From the NCBI GenBank assembly GCA_041398605.1, contig JAWKUK010000018.1, positions 62,001 to 126,000 on the forward strand: 64,000 nt of DNA, read 5' to 3'. The notes beneath the pieces are model-generated. The model made no database searches. It was not told where the DNA came from and saw only the letters and a program-made list of their open reading frames with translations. This document shows, one piece after another, positions 32,540 through 41,013 of the stretch. Made by a program: the position numbers and the translations under genes. Within the stretch, counting starts at the first letter, position 1, and each line of letters opens with the position of its first letter. This DNA is from JAWKUK01 sp041398605. Lineage in GTDB: Bacteria; Planctomycetota; UBA1135; GCA-002686595.

Positions 32540-33667
32540 GTGCGCTCGTTTGCAACCTTCGCTGTCGCCGCCCTGGCCCTGTCGGTGACAGGGCTCGCCT
32601 GGTGGCTGCTCCGCGGGGCCGGCGCCGAACGCAGCGCCCCGGCGCCGCCGCTCAGCGGCCCTGAGCTGCAGACCGAGCGCCAGGGGCCGGCCGTGCCCAC
32701 CCAGGACGAGCCAGACGCCGCGACGGCGGAGGAGCCGCCGCGCTACGAGGCGCCGCGCCAACCGCCGCTGCTGCCGCCCGCGGCCGGCGCGCCGGTCACG
32801 CTCGCTGGCGACGTCTTCGTCGAGGCGCCCGACGGCACCCTGCGCACGCACCCCAGCGGCTCGTTCCGCCTCGACGTCTTTGCCGGCGGCGAGACCACGA
32901 CACGGGAGGTCCAAGTCGAGCTCGGCCAGTTCACGACGCTCGTGCCGTCGCGGTCGACGCTGTGGATCGTCGACGGGGTGCTGGAGGGTCAACCCACGCA
33001 TTTTGCCAAGCCCGCGGGGCCGTTCGAGCCGCGCCCCGATCGGCTCGCGCTCGTCGGCCGCGCGGTGCCGACCAACCGGCTGCGCGTGCTCGCCGCCGGT
33101 ACGGGCGCGGACCTCGTCGGGGTCACGGTGCGCGAAGCCGAAGGGCCTGGCGGCGGCGCGGAGGCGACCGACGGTGGGCCGGGCGCCGCGCCGGACGCGG
33201 GTCGCGTGTTCGTCACCGACGCCGCGTCGCCAGTGCTGTTGCCGTGGATCCCGTCCGTCCGGCCGTTGTGGATCGAGGTCGCGGTGCCTGGCTACGCGCC
33301 GGCGCGCGTGCTGCTCGATCCACGTCGGGCGAACGAGCGCACCCTCGAGCTCTCCCCGTGCGCGGGCCGGTTGACCGTCCACGTCACGGGCCCCGGCCGC
33401 GGCCGCGTCGAGGGGCTCGTCGTGCAGCGCGTCGAGTCCGCGGAGCGCCAGCCCATCGCCGCGCACCTGCGCCGCGCGCCCGCGAACCCGCCGCCCGACC
33501 CGGTCGTGTTCGAGGTCGACGGCCTCGCGGCGGCGCAGCACATCGTGCGCGCGACGCTGCTCGATCGCGCGACCCTCGGCGGCGTCGTGCGCGACCTCGC
33601 CCGCGGCGAGATCACGCTGCAAGTGGCCGCAGACGCGCGCCTCGACCTCTACGTGCCCGCACCGTGA
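32540..33667 (+). CDS. Exported hypothetical protein with beta-domains
   Basis: 375 aa, GTG 32540. A signal anchor (FATFAVAALALSVTGLAWWLL) is followed by a Pro/Glu-rich linker (residues 30-80) and beta-rich segments (GSFRLDVFAGGETTTREVQV, RLTVHVTGPGRGRVEG, GEITLQVAADARLDLYV) that could be carboxypeptidase-regulatory or Ig-like folds. I do not recognise the family. It starts 37 bp after the sigma-factor stop. Its TGA stop overlaps the GTG start of hemW (GTGA), so it is expressed with hemW. Confidence 0.65.
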   Translation: MRSFATFAVAALALSVTGLAWWLLRGAGAERSAPAPPLSGPELQTERQGPAVPTQDEPDAATAEEPPRYEAPRQPPLLPPAAGAPVTLAGDVFVEAPDGTLRTHPSGSFRLDVFAGGETTTREVQVELGQFTTLVPSRSTLWIVDGVLEGQPTHFAKPAGPFEPRPDRLALVGRAVPTNRLRVLAAGTGADLVGVTVREAEGPGGGAEATDGGPGAAPDAGRVFVTDAASPVLLPWIPSVRPLWIEVAVPGYAPARVLLDPRRANERTLELSPCAGRLTVHVTGPGRGRVEGLVVQRVESAERQPIAAHLRRAPANPPPDPVVFEVDGLAAAQHIVRATLLDRATLGGVVRDLARGEITLQVAADARLDLYVPAP

Positions 33668-34974
33668 GCCACGTCCCCCAGAGCCAAGCACCCCTGAGCC
33701 AAGCACCCCTGGGCCAGGCCCCCCAGAGCGAGCTCACCTCGAGCGAGGCCGCAGAGCTCGTGCAGACGGCGCCCATTCGGCTCGGCGCGGACGCCGCGCC
33801 GGGCACGCCGCTCTACGTGCACCTGCCGTTCTGCGCGGCGAAGTGCCACTATTGCGACTTCTTCAGCGTGCCGGTGGAGCGCGGCGGGAGCGCGCCGAGC
33901 CGCTGGGACGTCGACGCGATGGTGGAGGCCATCCTCGTCGAGGCCCGCGGCCGCGCCGCGCCGGCGCCGCGCACGGTGTTCCTCGGCGGCGGCACCCCGT
34001 CGCTCTTGAGCGAGGCGCAGCTACGGCGGCTCCTGGACGGCCTCGACGAGCTGCTCGGCTGGCGGGCGAGCGCGACCGAGGTCACCGCCGAGTGCAACCC
34101 CGAGAGCCTCGACCGCGCCAAGGCGCGCGCGCTGCTCGACCTCGGCGTGCGGCGCCTCTCGATCGGCTTCCAGAGCCTCGACGACGCGACGCTGGCGCTC
34201 TTCGGGCGGGTGCACTCCGTCGCGGACTCGTTCGCGGCCTACGACGCGGCCCGTGCCGCAGGCATCGAGCACCTGAACATCGACCTGATCTACGCGATCC
34301 CAGGGCAGACGGCAGCGACCTGGGCCCGCGACCTCGCGCGGGTGCTGGACCTCGGACCCGAGCACCTCTCGGCGTACAACCTGACGTTCGAGGAGGACAC
34401 GCGCTTCAAGCGCTGGCTCGATCAAGGCCGCCTGCAGAGCGCGCCCGAGGAGGTCGAGCTCGAGATGCTCGCGACGACGCGCGCGCTGACCGCGCGCGCC
34501 GGGCTCGCCGCATACGAGGTCTCGAATCATGCCCGTCCCGGTGAGGCGTGCGCCCACAACGTGAACTACTGGCTGAACGGTCCCTATGTGGGCCTCGGGC
34601 CAGGCGCGGTGAGCCAAGTGGGGGGCATCCGCGCCGGGAACTCGCGCGCCATCGTCCCTTACCTGCGACGTGTCGCCGCGAGCGGACAGGCGCTCGATTG
34701 GCGCGAAGAGCTCGCGCCGCTCGCGCGGCTGGGTGAGACTTGGTGGCTCGGCCTGCGGCTCGCGGCGGGCGTCGAGCCCAGCGAAGCCCGCGCGACCGCG
34801 CGCCTGGAGCTGACCCCTGGAGCGCCGGATCCCGCGCTCGCGATCGCAGAGGAGCACCGCGCGCTCGGCTTGCTGGAGCGCGTCGACGGACGTTACCGAT
34901 TGACATCCGCAGGGCTCCCCGTCGCGGACGGCGTCGCGCGGCAGTTCCTCACGCGCCTCGGGCGAGGCGACTGA
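33664..34974 (+). CDS. hemW: Radical SAM heme chaperone HemW
   Basis: 436 aa, GTG 33664 overlapping the upstream stop by 4 bp. The N-terminus has a repeated SQAPLSQAPLGQAPQS stretch that is not conserved; the family begins at LYVHLPFCAAKCHYCDF. CxxxCxxC (FCAAKCHYCDF) binds the radical-SAM [4Fe-4S] cluster. GGGTPSLL, TAECNPESL, RRLSIGFQSLDDATL and INIDLIYAIPGQT-like segments follow, and YEVSNHARPG and HNVNYWLNGPYVGLGPGA are HemW signatures. The HemN-specific extra residues are missing, so I call HemW (heme delivery to respiratory enzymes) rather than coproporphyrinogen oxidase. The C-terminal winged-helix region is present. Confidence 0.93.
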   Translation: MSHVPQSQAPLSQAPLGQAPQSELTSSEAAELVQTAPIRLGADAAPGTPLYVHLPFCAAKCHYCDFFSVPVERGGSAPSRWDVDAMVEAILVEARGRAAPAPRTVFLGGGTPSLLSEAQLRRLLDGLDELLGWRASATEVTAECNPESLDRAKARALLDLGVRRLSIGFQSLDDATLALFGRVHSVADSFAAYDAARAAGIEHLNIDLIYAIPGQTAATWARDLARVLDLGPEHLSAYNLTFEEDTRFKRWLDQGRLQSAPEEVELEMLATTRALTARAGLAAYEVSNHARPGEACAHNVNYWLNGPYVGLGPGAVSQVGGIRAGNSRAIVPYLRRVAASGQALDWREELAPLARLGETWWLGLRLAAGVEPSEARATARLELTPGAPDPALAIAEEHRALGLLERVDGRYRLTSAGLPVADGVARQFLTRLGRGD

Positions 34975-35064
34975 ACGGCGGGCGGGAGCGCTGCGGCTTG
35001 AACACTGGGCTGCACGGACCCAGTTTTCCGACCGGAGCGCCGCTACCATGCTCGACCTCGCGCC

Positions 35065-36090
35065 ATGACGGAGACACCCGAGCCCGGGCCCACGCCCGAG
35101 ACAAAGAGCGAACGCCGCTTCGATCGCAAAGAGCGCAAGGCGCCGAAGCCGAAGAAGAAGATGAACTTCTTCGTTCGGGGCCTCGTCGTCCTGCTGCCGA
35201 CGGTCCTGACGGTCTTCGTCTTCGTGACGGTCGTCAACTTCGTGAACACGTACCTCACGACGCCGATCAACGGCACGCTCCTGACGCTGCTCGACAGCAA
35301 CGGGTTTGGCTGGAAGGTGCTCGGGGCGATGGACGTAGACCCGTTCGCGCGCCCTTATTTGGCCGTCGAGGACCTGCCAATCGCGCTCCAAGAGCGCCTC
35401 GGCCCGAACGGCGAGCTCGGGGACCTCGGCTCGTCCGCGGCGCAAGCGGCGATCCAATCGCACCGCGACGCGAAGCTGACGTTTATCCGCAACTTCGAGA
35501 AGCTCGCGATCAACCGGGAGAAGCTGCGCAACGACATACCGTTGCCCCGCTGGATCGGGATCGTGATCGCGGCCTCGCTCGTGCTGTTCCTCGGCTACCT
35601 CGCGAGCGGGTTCCTCGGGCGCACGGCGATCAACTCGTTCGACCGAATGCTGCACCGCATTCCGGTCGTGAAGTCGGTCTATCCATACACCAAGCAGCTC
35701 GTCGACTTCTTCTTGTCGGAGAGCGAGCTCGAGTTCGACACCGTCGTCGCTGCGCCGTATCCGAGCGAAGGGGTCTGGGCCATCGGCTTCGTGACCGGCG
35801 GCGGCCTGCGCTCCGTCCATCAGGCCCTCGGCGCCGAGTACGTGTCCGTCTTCATCCCGACGTCGCCGATGCCGATGACGGGCTTCACCGTGTTCATCGA
35901 GGCGAACCGACTGATCCCCCTGGACATCACCGTCGACGAAGCCATCCGAACGGTCGTCTCCGTCGGCGTGCTCGTCCCGGCGAGCGAGCAGGTCTTGTCC
36001 CTGGACGAGCCCCACGAGCGCCGCGCTGCGTTTGGGCTCGACCCAAAGCCGGGCTCGCCGAAGCAATCCGACGGACAGGGGAACGCATGA
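35065..36090 (+). CDS. DUF502 membrane protein
   Basis: 341 aa, ATG 35065. After a charged N-terminus (about 32 residues rich in Lys and Arg), there is a transmembrane helix (FFVRGLVVLLPTVLTVFVFV), a periplasmic loop of about 90 residues, and a second helix (IGIVIAASLVLFLGYLAS). The DUF502 body follows (RMLHRIPVVKSVYPYTKQLVDFF, EGVWAIGFVTGGGL, VFIPTSPMPMTGFTVFI). DUF502 is a conserved, functionally unassigned family. The insert between the two helices is longer than usual. Its TGA overlaps the pyrF ATG by 4 bp, so it heads a DUF502-pyrF-bshC-bshB1 operon. Confidence 0.88.
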   Translation: MTETPEPGPTPETKSERRFDRKERKAPKPKKKMNFFVRGLVVLLPTVLTVFVFVTVVNFVNTYLTTPINGTLLTLLDSNGFGWKVLGAMDVDPFARPYLAVEDLPIALQERLGPNGELGDLGSSAAQAAIQSHRDAKLTFIRNFEKLAINREKLRNDIPLPRWIGIVIAASLVLFLGYLASGFLGRTAINSFDRMLHRIPVVKSVYPYTKQLVDFFLSESELEFDTVVAAPYPSEGVWAIGFVTGGGLRSVHQALGAEYVSVFIPTSPMPMTGFTVFIEANRLIPLDITVDEAIRTVVSVGVLVPASEQVLSLDEPHERRAAFGLDPKPGSPKQSDGQGNA

Positions 36091-37076
36091 GCGCAGAGAC
36101 ACGCGTCGACTCCAAAGCGAGCGGGCCCTTCGCTGATCGGCTCGAGGACGCCGTCCGTGCCAAAGGGAGCGCGTGCCTTGTCGGCCTCGACCCGCACCTC
36201 GCGAGCATCCCACCCGAATACGCCGCCGTTCACGATGCCACAGCGTCACGGGCGGAGCGCGCCGCAGCGATGGGGGACTTCCTCGTCGATGTCATCGCTG
36301 CCGTCGCGGATTTGACGCCGGCCGTGAAGCCACAGTCCGCGTTCTTCGAGGCCCTCGGCGCCGATGGCGTCGCGCAGTGGGAGCGCGTCGTCGCAGCCGC
36401 GCGCGACGCAGGCCTGCTCGTCATCGGCGACGTGAAGCGCGGTGACATCGGCAGCACCGCCGCCGCGTACGCGGAAGCGTTCCTGACCGGCGTTCCAGGG
36501 ACGGACCCGCGGACGCTGTGTGATGCCGTCACGCTCAACCCGTACCTCGGCACGGATTCGGTGCAGCCGTTCCTCGACGCGTGCAAGGCGCACGGGACGG
36601 GGGTGTACGTGCTCGTGCGGACGTCGAACCCCTCGAGCAGCGAGCTGCAGGCCGCGGGCGCGCCCTCCCTCGCCGAACAAGTCGCGTCGCTGGTCGATCG
36701 CTGGGGCGCTGCCCTCGTCGGAGGCTCGGGCCTCTCGAGCGTCGGCGCCGTCGTCGGCGCGACGCACCCCGACGAGCTCGCCCGGTTCCGGGCGCTGCTG
36801 CCGCGCACACCGTTCCTGATCCCGGGGTACGGCGCGCAGGGCGGCGCAGCGCACGACGTCGTGGGGGGCTTCATGCGCGGCCACCGCGACGCGCTGCGCG
36901 GCGCGATCATCAACTCCTCGCGCGGCATCCTGTACGCGTACCGCGAGCGCCCGGGCCTCGCCTGGCAAGACGCTGCGCGCGCTGCGCTCCGTGACATGGG
37001 GGCCGCCATCGGCGCCGCGGTGCGCGCCGGCGGGTCCGCGTCGCTCGCCAGCACCGACAGGAGCGCGCGCCCGTGA
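36087..37076 (+). CDS. pyrF: Orotidine 5'-phosphate decarboxylase (type 2)
   Basis: 329 aa, ATG 36087. The family hallmark GDVKRGDIGSTA (catalytic Asp-Lys-Asp cluster) is at residues 115-126. CLVGLDPHLASIP binds the substrate, and the phosphate-binding end of the barrel is IPGYGAQGGAAHDV with INSSRGILYAY. This is the longer type 2 enzyme (about 270-320 aa) found in Actinobacteria, Planctomycetota and others. It makes UMP from OMP in pyrimidine synthesis. The start overlaps DUF502. The Ala-rich C-terminal tail is slightly longer than usual. bshC begins 10 bp downstream. Confidence 0.94.
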   Translation: MSAETRVDSKASGPFADRLEDAVRAKGSACLVGLDPHLASIPPEYAAVHDATASRAERAAAMGDFLVDVIAAVADLTPAVKPQSAFFEALGADGVAQWERVVAAARDAGLLVIGDVKRGDIGSTAAAYAEAFLTGVPGTDPRTLCDAVTLNPYLGTDSVQPFLDACKAHGTGVYVLVRTSNPSSSELQAAGAPSLAEQVASLVDRWGAALVGGSGLSSVGAVVGATHPDELARFRALLPRTPFLIPGYGAQGGAAHDVVGGFMRGHRDALRGAIINSSRGILYAYRERPGLAWQDAARAALRDMGAAIGAAVRAGGSASLASTDRSARP

Positions 37077-37086
37077 GGCGCAACGC

Positions 37087-38748
37087 GTGAACGTCCGCCT
37101 CGCCCATCTGCCCGTTGACATCCTGGGGCTCGCGCCGCTGGCGCGGGCTGCGCTCGCGCAAGGTCCGACGTTCGCGCCGATCCCCGTCGCGCGCAAGCTC
37201 GCTGACATTCCGCGCCCTGTGGAGCGGCACGCAGCGGGCGAACGCGCGGTGCTCGCGGGTCACCTGCGCAGCGCGCTCGACGCCGTGTTCGGGGCCGCGC
37301 TGCCGCCGCGCGCGGCGACCTCGCTCAATCTGCTGCAACAAGAGGGCACGTTCGCCGTGGTCACCGGGCAACAGCCGGGTTTCCTCGCTAGCCCCCTCTA
37401 CAGCCTCTACAAAGCGCTGCAGGCGTGCCGCCTCGCGACGGAGCTGTCGCGCGCGTGGGGGGCCCCCGTCGTACCGGTCTTCTGGAACCACGCGGACGAC
37501 CACGACGTCGCGGAGGTGCATCACGCGTGGCAGCTCAACCGCAACAACGACCTGCAGAAGATCGCGCTGCCCGGGATGGGCTCGGGCAAGACCCCGATCG
37601 GTGAGCTGCCGCTCAGCGCCGAAGCGCACCGGCTCCCGGCGCTGCACGCGCAGCTGCGCCAGGTGTTCGAAGAGCACGCGCACGTCGACTGGGCGCTCGA
37701 GCTCTGCTTGCCCCGCGACGGCGAGACGCTCGCGCGGGCGCTGACGCGGTCATTCACGGAGCTCCTCGGCGCCCATGGCTTGGTCGTCGTCGAGCCGGCG
37801 TGGATCCGCCCGCTCCTGTCGAGCGAGCTCGGGCACATCGTTGCGCGCGGCGTCGCTGCGCCGCTGGCGCTGGGCGAGGCCGCGCTCACGTCCGCAGGGC
37901 TCCCGGTCGCGATCCCATCCGCCACCGCGGCGCTCGTGTTCCGGCACGACGCGGCCCGCGGGCGCCTCGCGCTGCGCGTCGGCGGCGAGGGCTTCCGCTA
38001 CGACGGCGAGTCGGGGTCGCGCACCGACGCGGAGCTCGCCGCAGAGGTCGTGCAAGCGCCCGAAGACTGGAGCGCCGGCGCGCTGCTGCGCCCGGTCGTG
38101 CAAGACGCCGTGTTCCCGACCTGCGCGTACATCGGCGGCATGGGCGAGCTCGCCTACCACGCGCAGCTCGGGCCATTGCGCGACGCGTCCCTCATCCCCC
38201 GCGTCCCCTTCGTCCCGCGGGTCTCGTGCACGCTCGTCGACGACGAGACGCGCTTTGCCCTCGAACGCTGCGAGCTCGACGTCGCGGCAGCGCTGCGCGC
38301 CAAAGGCGCGTTTGCGCCCGAGGGCGAGGCGAGCAGCGGGCCGTCCGTGATCGAGGAGCTGCGCGCCTCCGCGGCCGAGGCCGCGAAGCTCGTCCTGCGC
38401 CATCGCGCTGGCCTCGCGGAGCTGGAGCCCGCGCTCGCGATCGGCCTCAAGAAGGCCGCCGAGCAGATCCAGAACAGCGTCGAGAAGGTCGCCGAGAAGG
38501 CCGAGCGCGTGCACAAGAACCGCGCTGGCAAAGGCGAACGCCACGTGCGTCGTGTGAACAGCGCGCTCGGCCCGCGCGGCGAGCCGCAAGAGCGCGTCCT
38601 CGGCCCGTTCCAGTTCCTCGCGCGCTTCGGCGACGCCTTCGTCGAAGCGCTCTGGGAAGAGCTGCCGCCGTTCGCGACGGAGCACCTCGTCGTGCACCTC
38701 GACGACGAGCCCGACGCCGCCCAACCAGACGGCGCACCCACCCCATGA
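37087..38748 (+). CDS. bshC: Bacillithiol synthase BshC (cysteine-adding enzyme)
   Basis: 553 aa, GTG 37087, 10 bp after pyrF. The conserved signature TGQQPGFLASPLYSLYKAL is present, with VPVFWNHADDHDVAEVHH, FPTCAYIGGMGELAYHAQL and a C-terminal coiled-coil region (residues about 415-475). BshC ligates cysteine to GlcN-malate in the last step of bacillithiol synthesis. Length matches (530-560 aa). The TGA overlaps bshB1 by 4 bp, and bshA lies 4 kb downstream, so all three bacillithiol enzymes are in this window. The start could be further downstream, but the conserved region begins near residue 20 (SLNLLQQEG follows). Confidence 0.93.
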   Translation: MNVRLAHLPVDILGLAPLARAALAQGPTFAPIPVARKLADIPRPVERHAAGERAVLAGHLRSALDAVFGAALPPRAATSLNLLQQEGTFAVVTGQQPGFLASPLYSLYKALQACRLATELSRAWGAPVVPVFWNHADDHDVAEVHHAWQLNRNNDLQKIALPGMGSGKTPIGELPLSAEAHRLPALHAQLRQVFEEHAHVDWALELCLPRDGETLARALTRSFTELLGAHGLVVVEPAWIRPLLSSELGHIVARGVAAPLALGEAALTSAGLPVAIPSATAALVFRHDAARGRLALRVGGEGFRYDGESGSRTDAELAAEVVQAPEDWSAGALLRPVVQDAVFPTCAYIGGMGELAYHAQLGPLRDASLIPRVPFVPRVSCTLVDDETRFALERCELDVAAALRAKGAFAPEGEASSGPSVIEELRASAAEAAKLVLRHRAGLAELEPALAIGLKKAAEQIQNSVEKVAEKAERVHKNRAGKGERHVRRVNSALGPRGEPQERVLGPFQFLARFGDAFVEALWEELPPFATEHLVVHLDDEPDAAQPDGAPTP

Positions 38749-39485
38749 CAAAGCTCGATGTCCTGATCGTCGCCGCGCACCCCGATGACGCCGAGATCTC
38801 CGTCGGCGGCACCATATCGCGCCTCATTCGCGCCGGACACGCGGTCGGCGTGCTCGATGTCACCCGCGGCGAGCTCGGCTCGCGCGGGACGCGCGCGGAC
38901 CGCGACGCCGAGACCTCGGTCGCGAGCCAGGCGCTGGGCCTCACTTGGCGCGGCAACCTGGAGCAACCCGACGGCCGCGTCGAGGCTACGGTCGAAGCGC
39001 GCGAAGAGCTGGCACGAGTGATCCGCCACCTGCAGCCCGACGTGCTGCTCGCGCACCACGAGCTCGACCCGCACCCCGACCACGTCGCCTCCGGGCGGAT
39101 GGCGCGCGAGGCGTGGTACCTCTCCGGCCTGCGCCGCCTCGCGGAGCGCGTCGGGGGCGCGCCCGCGCGACGCCCTGCCCGGCTCGCGCGCTTCATGAGC
39201 CATCGCGGCTTCGCGCCGACCTTTGTCGTCGACATCACCGAGGTCTGGGAGGCGAAGCTCGCCGCCGTAAAGGCCTACGCGAGCCAGCTGCGCCCCGAAG
39301 ACGACCAGGACGACGGCAAGCACTTTCTGTATCGCTCGGACATCCTGGAGCGCGTCGAAACGAAGGCCCGCGCGTGGGGCGAGGCGATCGGCGTCGACTA
39401 CGGCGAGCCGCTGCTCTGCGAAGAGCCGCTGGGCTTTGCCGATCCGCTGCTGAGGCTGCTCGCGCCGACGCCGCCGCGCACTTGA
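38745..39485 (+). CDS. bshB1: Bacillithiol deacetylase BshB1
   Basis: 246 aa, ATG 38745. A PIG-L/LmbE-type zinc deacetylase: VAAHPDDAEISVGGT (His-Asp-Asp metal site), GLTWRGNLEQPDGR, DVLLAHHELDPHPDHVASG (second His-containing motif) and TFVVDITEVWEAKLAAV. It removes the acetyl group from GlcNAc-malate to give GlcN-malate. The operon position directly after bshC supports the specific bacillithiol assignment over generic PIG-L deacetylases. Its C-terminal KHFLYRSDILERVETKAR region is the BshB1-like extension. No signal peptide. Confidence 0.92.
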   Translation: MTKLDVLIVAAHPDDAEISVGGTISRLIRAGHAVGVLDVTRGELGSRGTRADRDAETSVASQALGLTWRGNLEQPDGRVEATVEAREELARVIRHLQPDVLLAHHELDPHPDHVASGRMAREAWYLSGLRRLAERVGGAPARRPARLARFMSHRGFAPTFVVDITEVWEAKLAAVKAYASQLRPEDDQDDGKHFLYRSDILERVETKARAWGEAIGVDYGEPLLCEEPLGFADPLLRLLAPTPPRT

Positions 39486-39567
39486 GCCGCGCTCGAGCCC
39501 ATCCGCCACGCTGACAACTCACCTCGCCGCCGCTTCACGAAGCCCCTGCCAAGGAAAGGCCCGCCTG

Positions 39568-40977
39568 ATGCTCGCCCTGCTCTGCCTGATCGCGCCAAGT
39601 GTCACCCCGACGACGAGCGACGTCTTCGCGCCGCCGTCGGAGCCTCGCGCGTCACACGTCGCAGCGCGAGAGAAGGACGACGTCTGGGGGCGCCCGCTCA
39701 CGGAGTGGGCCGGGCTCCTCGGCGGAGAGGTCCGCTGGGGCAATGAGTTCCTCGACCGCTTGACCGCGGTGCGCGCGCTGCGCGCCGCAGGCCGCAAGAG
39801 CGAGCGCCACATCGACGCGTTGATCGCCGCGTTCGATCCCGCGCTCGCCGCGGACGACACGGAGCACCACGAGTATCTCCTCTACGCGCTCCGCATCGAG
39901 GTGGCGGAGGCGCTCGTCGCGATCGGGCCAAAGGCGCTGCCGAAGCTCGCGCAAGCGCTGGTGAGCGAGCGCTCGCGCCTGCGCCTCGGGGCCGCGTTCG
40001 TCGCGACGCGCCTCCACCACAACGCGGAGGACTTGCGGACAGAGCTCGAGGCCGCGCTCGGCGCCGAGCAGGACCCGCTCGTCAAGGTCTGGCTCCTGGC
40101 GGCCCTTGCAGGCGCCTCGGCCGACCCGACCGTGCAAGTCGATGCGCTGCTCGAGAGCCTCGACGCGGCGCGCGCGCGCAGCGCGGACGAACCCAAGACA
40201 GACCAAGCCCAGCTCGGCAGCGTTCACTTCGAGCTGCAGGCTCACCTCATGGCGCTTGGACACCTCGGCGCGGCCGCGCACTCGGCCATCCCGAAGCTCG
40301 AGGCCTACCTCGGCCAGCTCGGGAGCCTCGACTGCTTGCTCCGCGCGACGCTGGTCGCGTGCGCCCCAGCGGGGACGCCGATGCGCGCGGGGCAGATGGA
40401 CGAGCTCGTGGAAGTGCTGCTGGCAGAGGCGCTTTACATGCCGTCCCAGCACGCGGTGCGCGTGCTCGGGACGCGCGTCCTAGCGCCGCTCCTCGACGCC
40501 ATCGAGGCGCCGGAGCGAGCGCGCGAGGAGCGCGTCGCGGGGGCTTGGATGCTGAACTGGCTCGGCTCGGACGGGATCGACACGCTGACGCACCTCGCCG
40601 CGGACCCCGACCTCGAGCGCGCCAAGGTCGGGCTCGAGGTCCTGCAGAGCGTCGCAGGTCCTGAGCACGCCGCTGCGCTCGCGCCCTCCCTCGCCTTGCG
40701 ACACGACCTCGACTCCCGCAAGTCGCTGAGCCTCGCGTTTGGTTACCGCGGCGGCGCGGCGGCGCTCGAGGTGCTCGTCGAGGGCCTCGGGTCGCGCGAC
40801 ACCTTGGTGCAACTGAACGCGCTGCGCTGCCTGCCCGTCCTCGCCGTCTACGCCCCAAAGCTCGACGGCTGGAAACAGGCCGAGCAAAAGGTGAAGGGCC
40901 TCGGTCGGAGCCGCGACGCGCAGGTGAAGCTGGAGTCCGACGTAACGGCCCGTGCGATCGCGGCGCGCCCGCGCTGA
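39568..40977 (+). CDS. Exported HEAT-repeat-like protein
   Basis: 469 aa, ATG 39568 with AAGGAAAGG 8 nt upstream. A short hydrophobic N-terminus (MLALLCLIAPSV) suggests export. The body is an array of helical pairs with HEAT-like character (EALVAIGPKALPKLAQAL, HLGAAAHSAIPKLEAYLGQL, EVLQSVAGPEHAAAL). HEAT scaffolds generally mediate protein-protein contacts; no enzyme motif is visible. It lies between the bacillithiol operon and parA, on the same strand, in a stretch where gene spacing widens. Another HEAT protein lies at 61047. Confidence 0.68.
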   Translation: MLALLCLIAPSVTPTTSDVFAPPSEPRASHVAAREKDDVWGRPLTEWAGLLGGEVRWGNEFLDRLTAVRALRAAGRKSERHIDALIAAFDPALAADDTEHHEYLLYALRIEVAEALVAIGPKALPKLAQALVSERSRLRLGAAFVATRLHHNAEDLRTELEAALGAEQDPLVKVWLLAALAGASADPTVQVDALLESLDAARARSADEPKTDQAQLGSVHFELQAHLMALGHLGAAAHSAIPKLEAYLGQLGSLDCLLRATLVACAPAGTPMRAGQMDELVEVLLAEALYMPSQHAVRVLGTRVLAPLLDAIEAPERAREERVAGAWMLNWLGSDGIDTLTHLAADPDLERAKVGLEVLQSVAGPEHAAALAPSLALRHDLDSRKSLSLAFGYRGGAAALEVLVEGLGSRDTLVQLNALRCLPVLAVYAPKLDGWKQAEQKVKGLGRSRDAQVKLESDVTARAIAARPR

Positions 40978-41003
40978 CGGCGGGCCGCGCTACGGCGTAG
41001 AAT
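40974..41003 (+). promoter_or_regulatory. Possible parA promoter
   Basis: CTGACG (40974-40979), 18-bp spacer and TAGAAT (40998-41003), only 10 bp before the parA ATG at 41014. If used, the transcript would be almost leaderless. Confidence 0.4.
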
Positions 41004-41013
41004 CCGCGGGCCC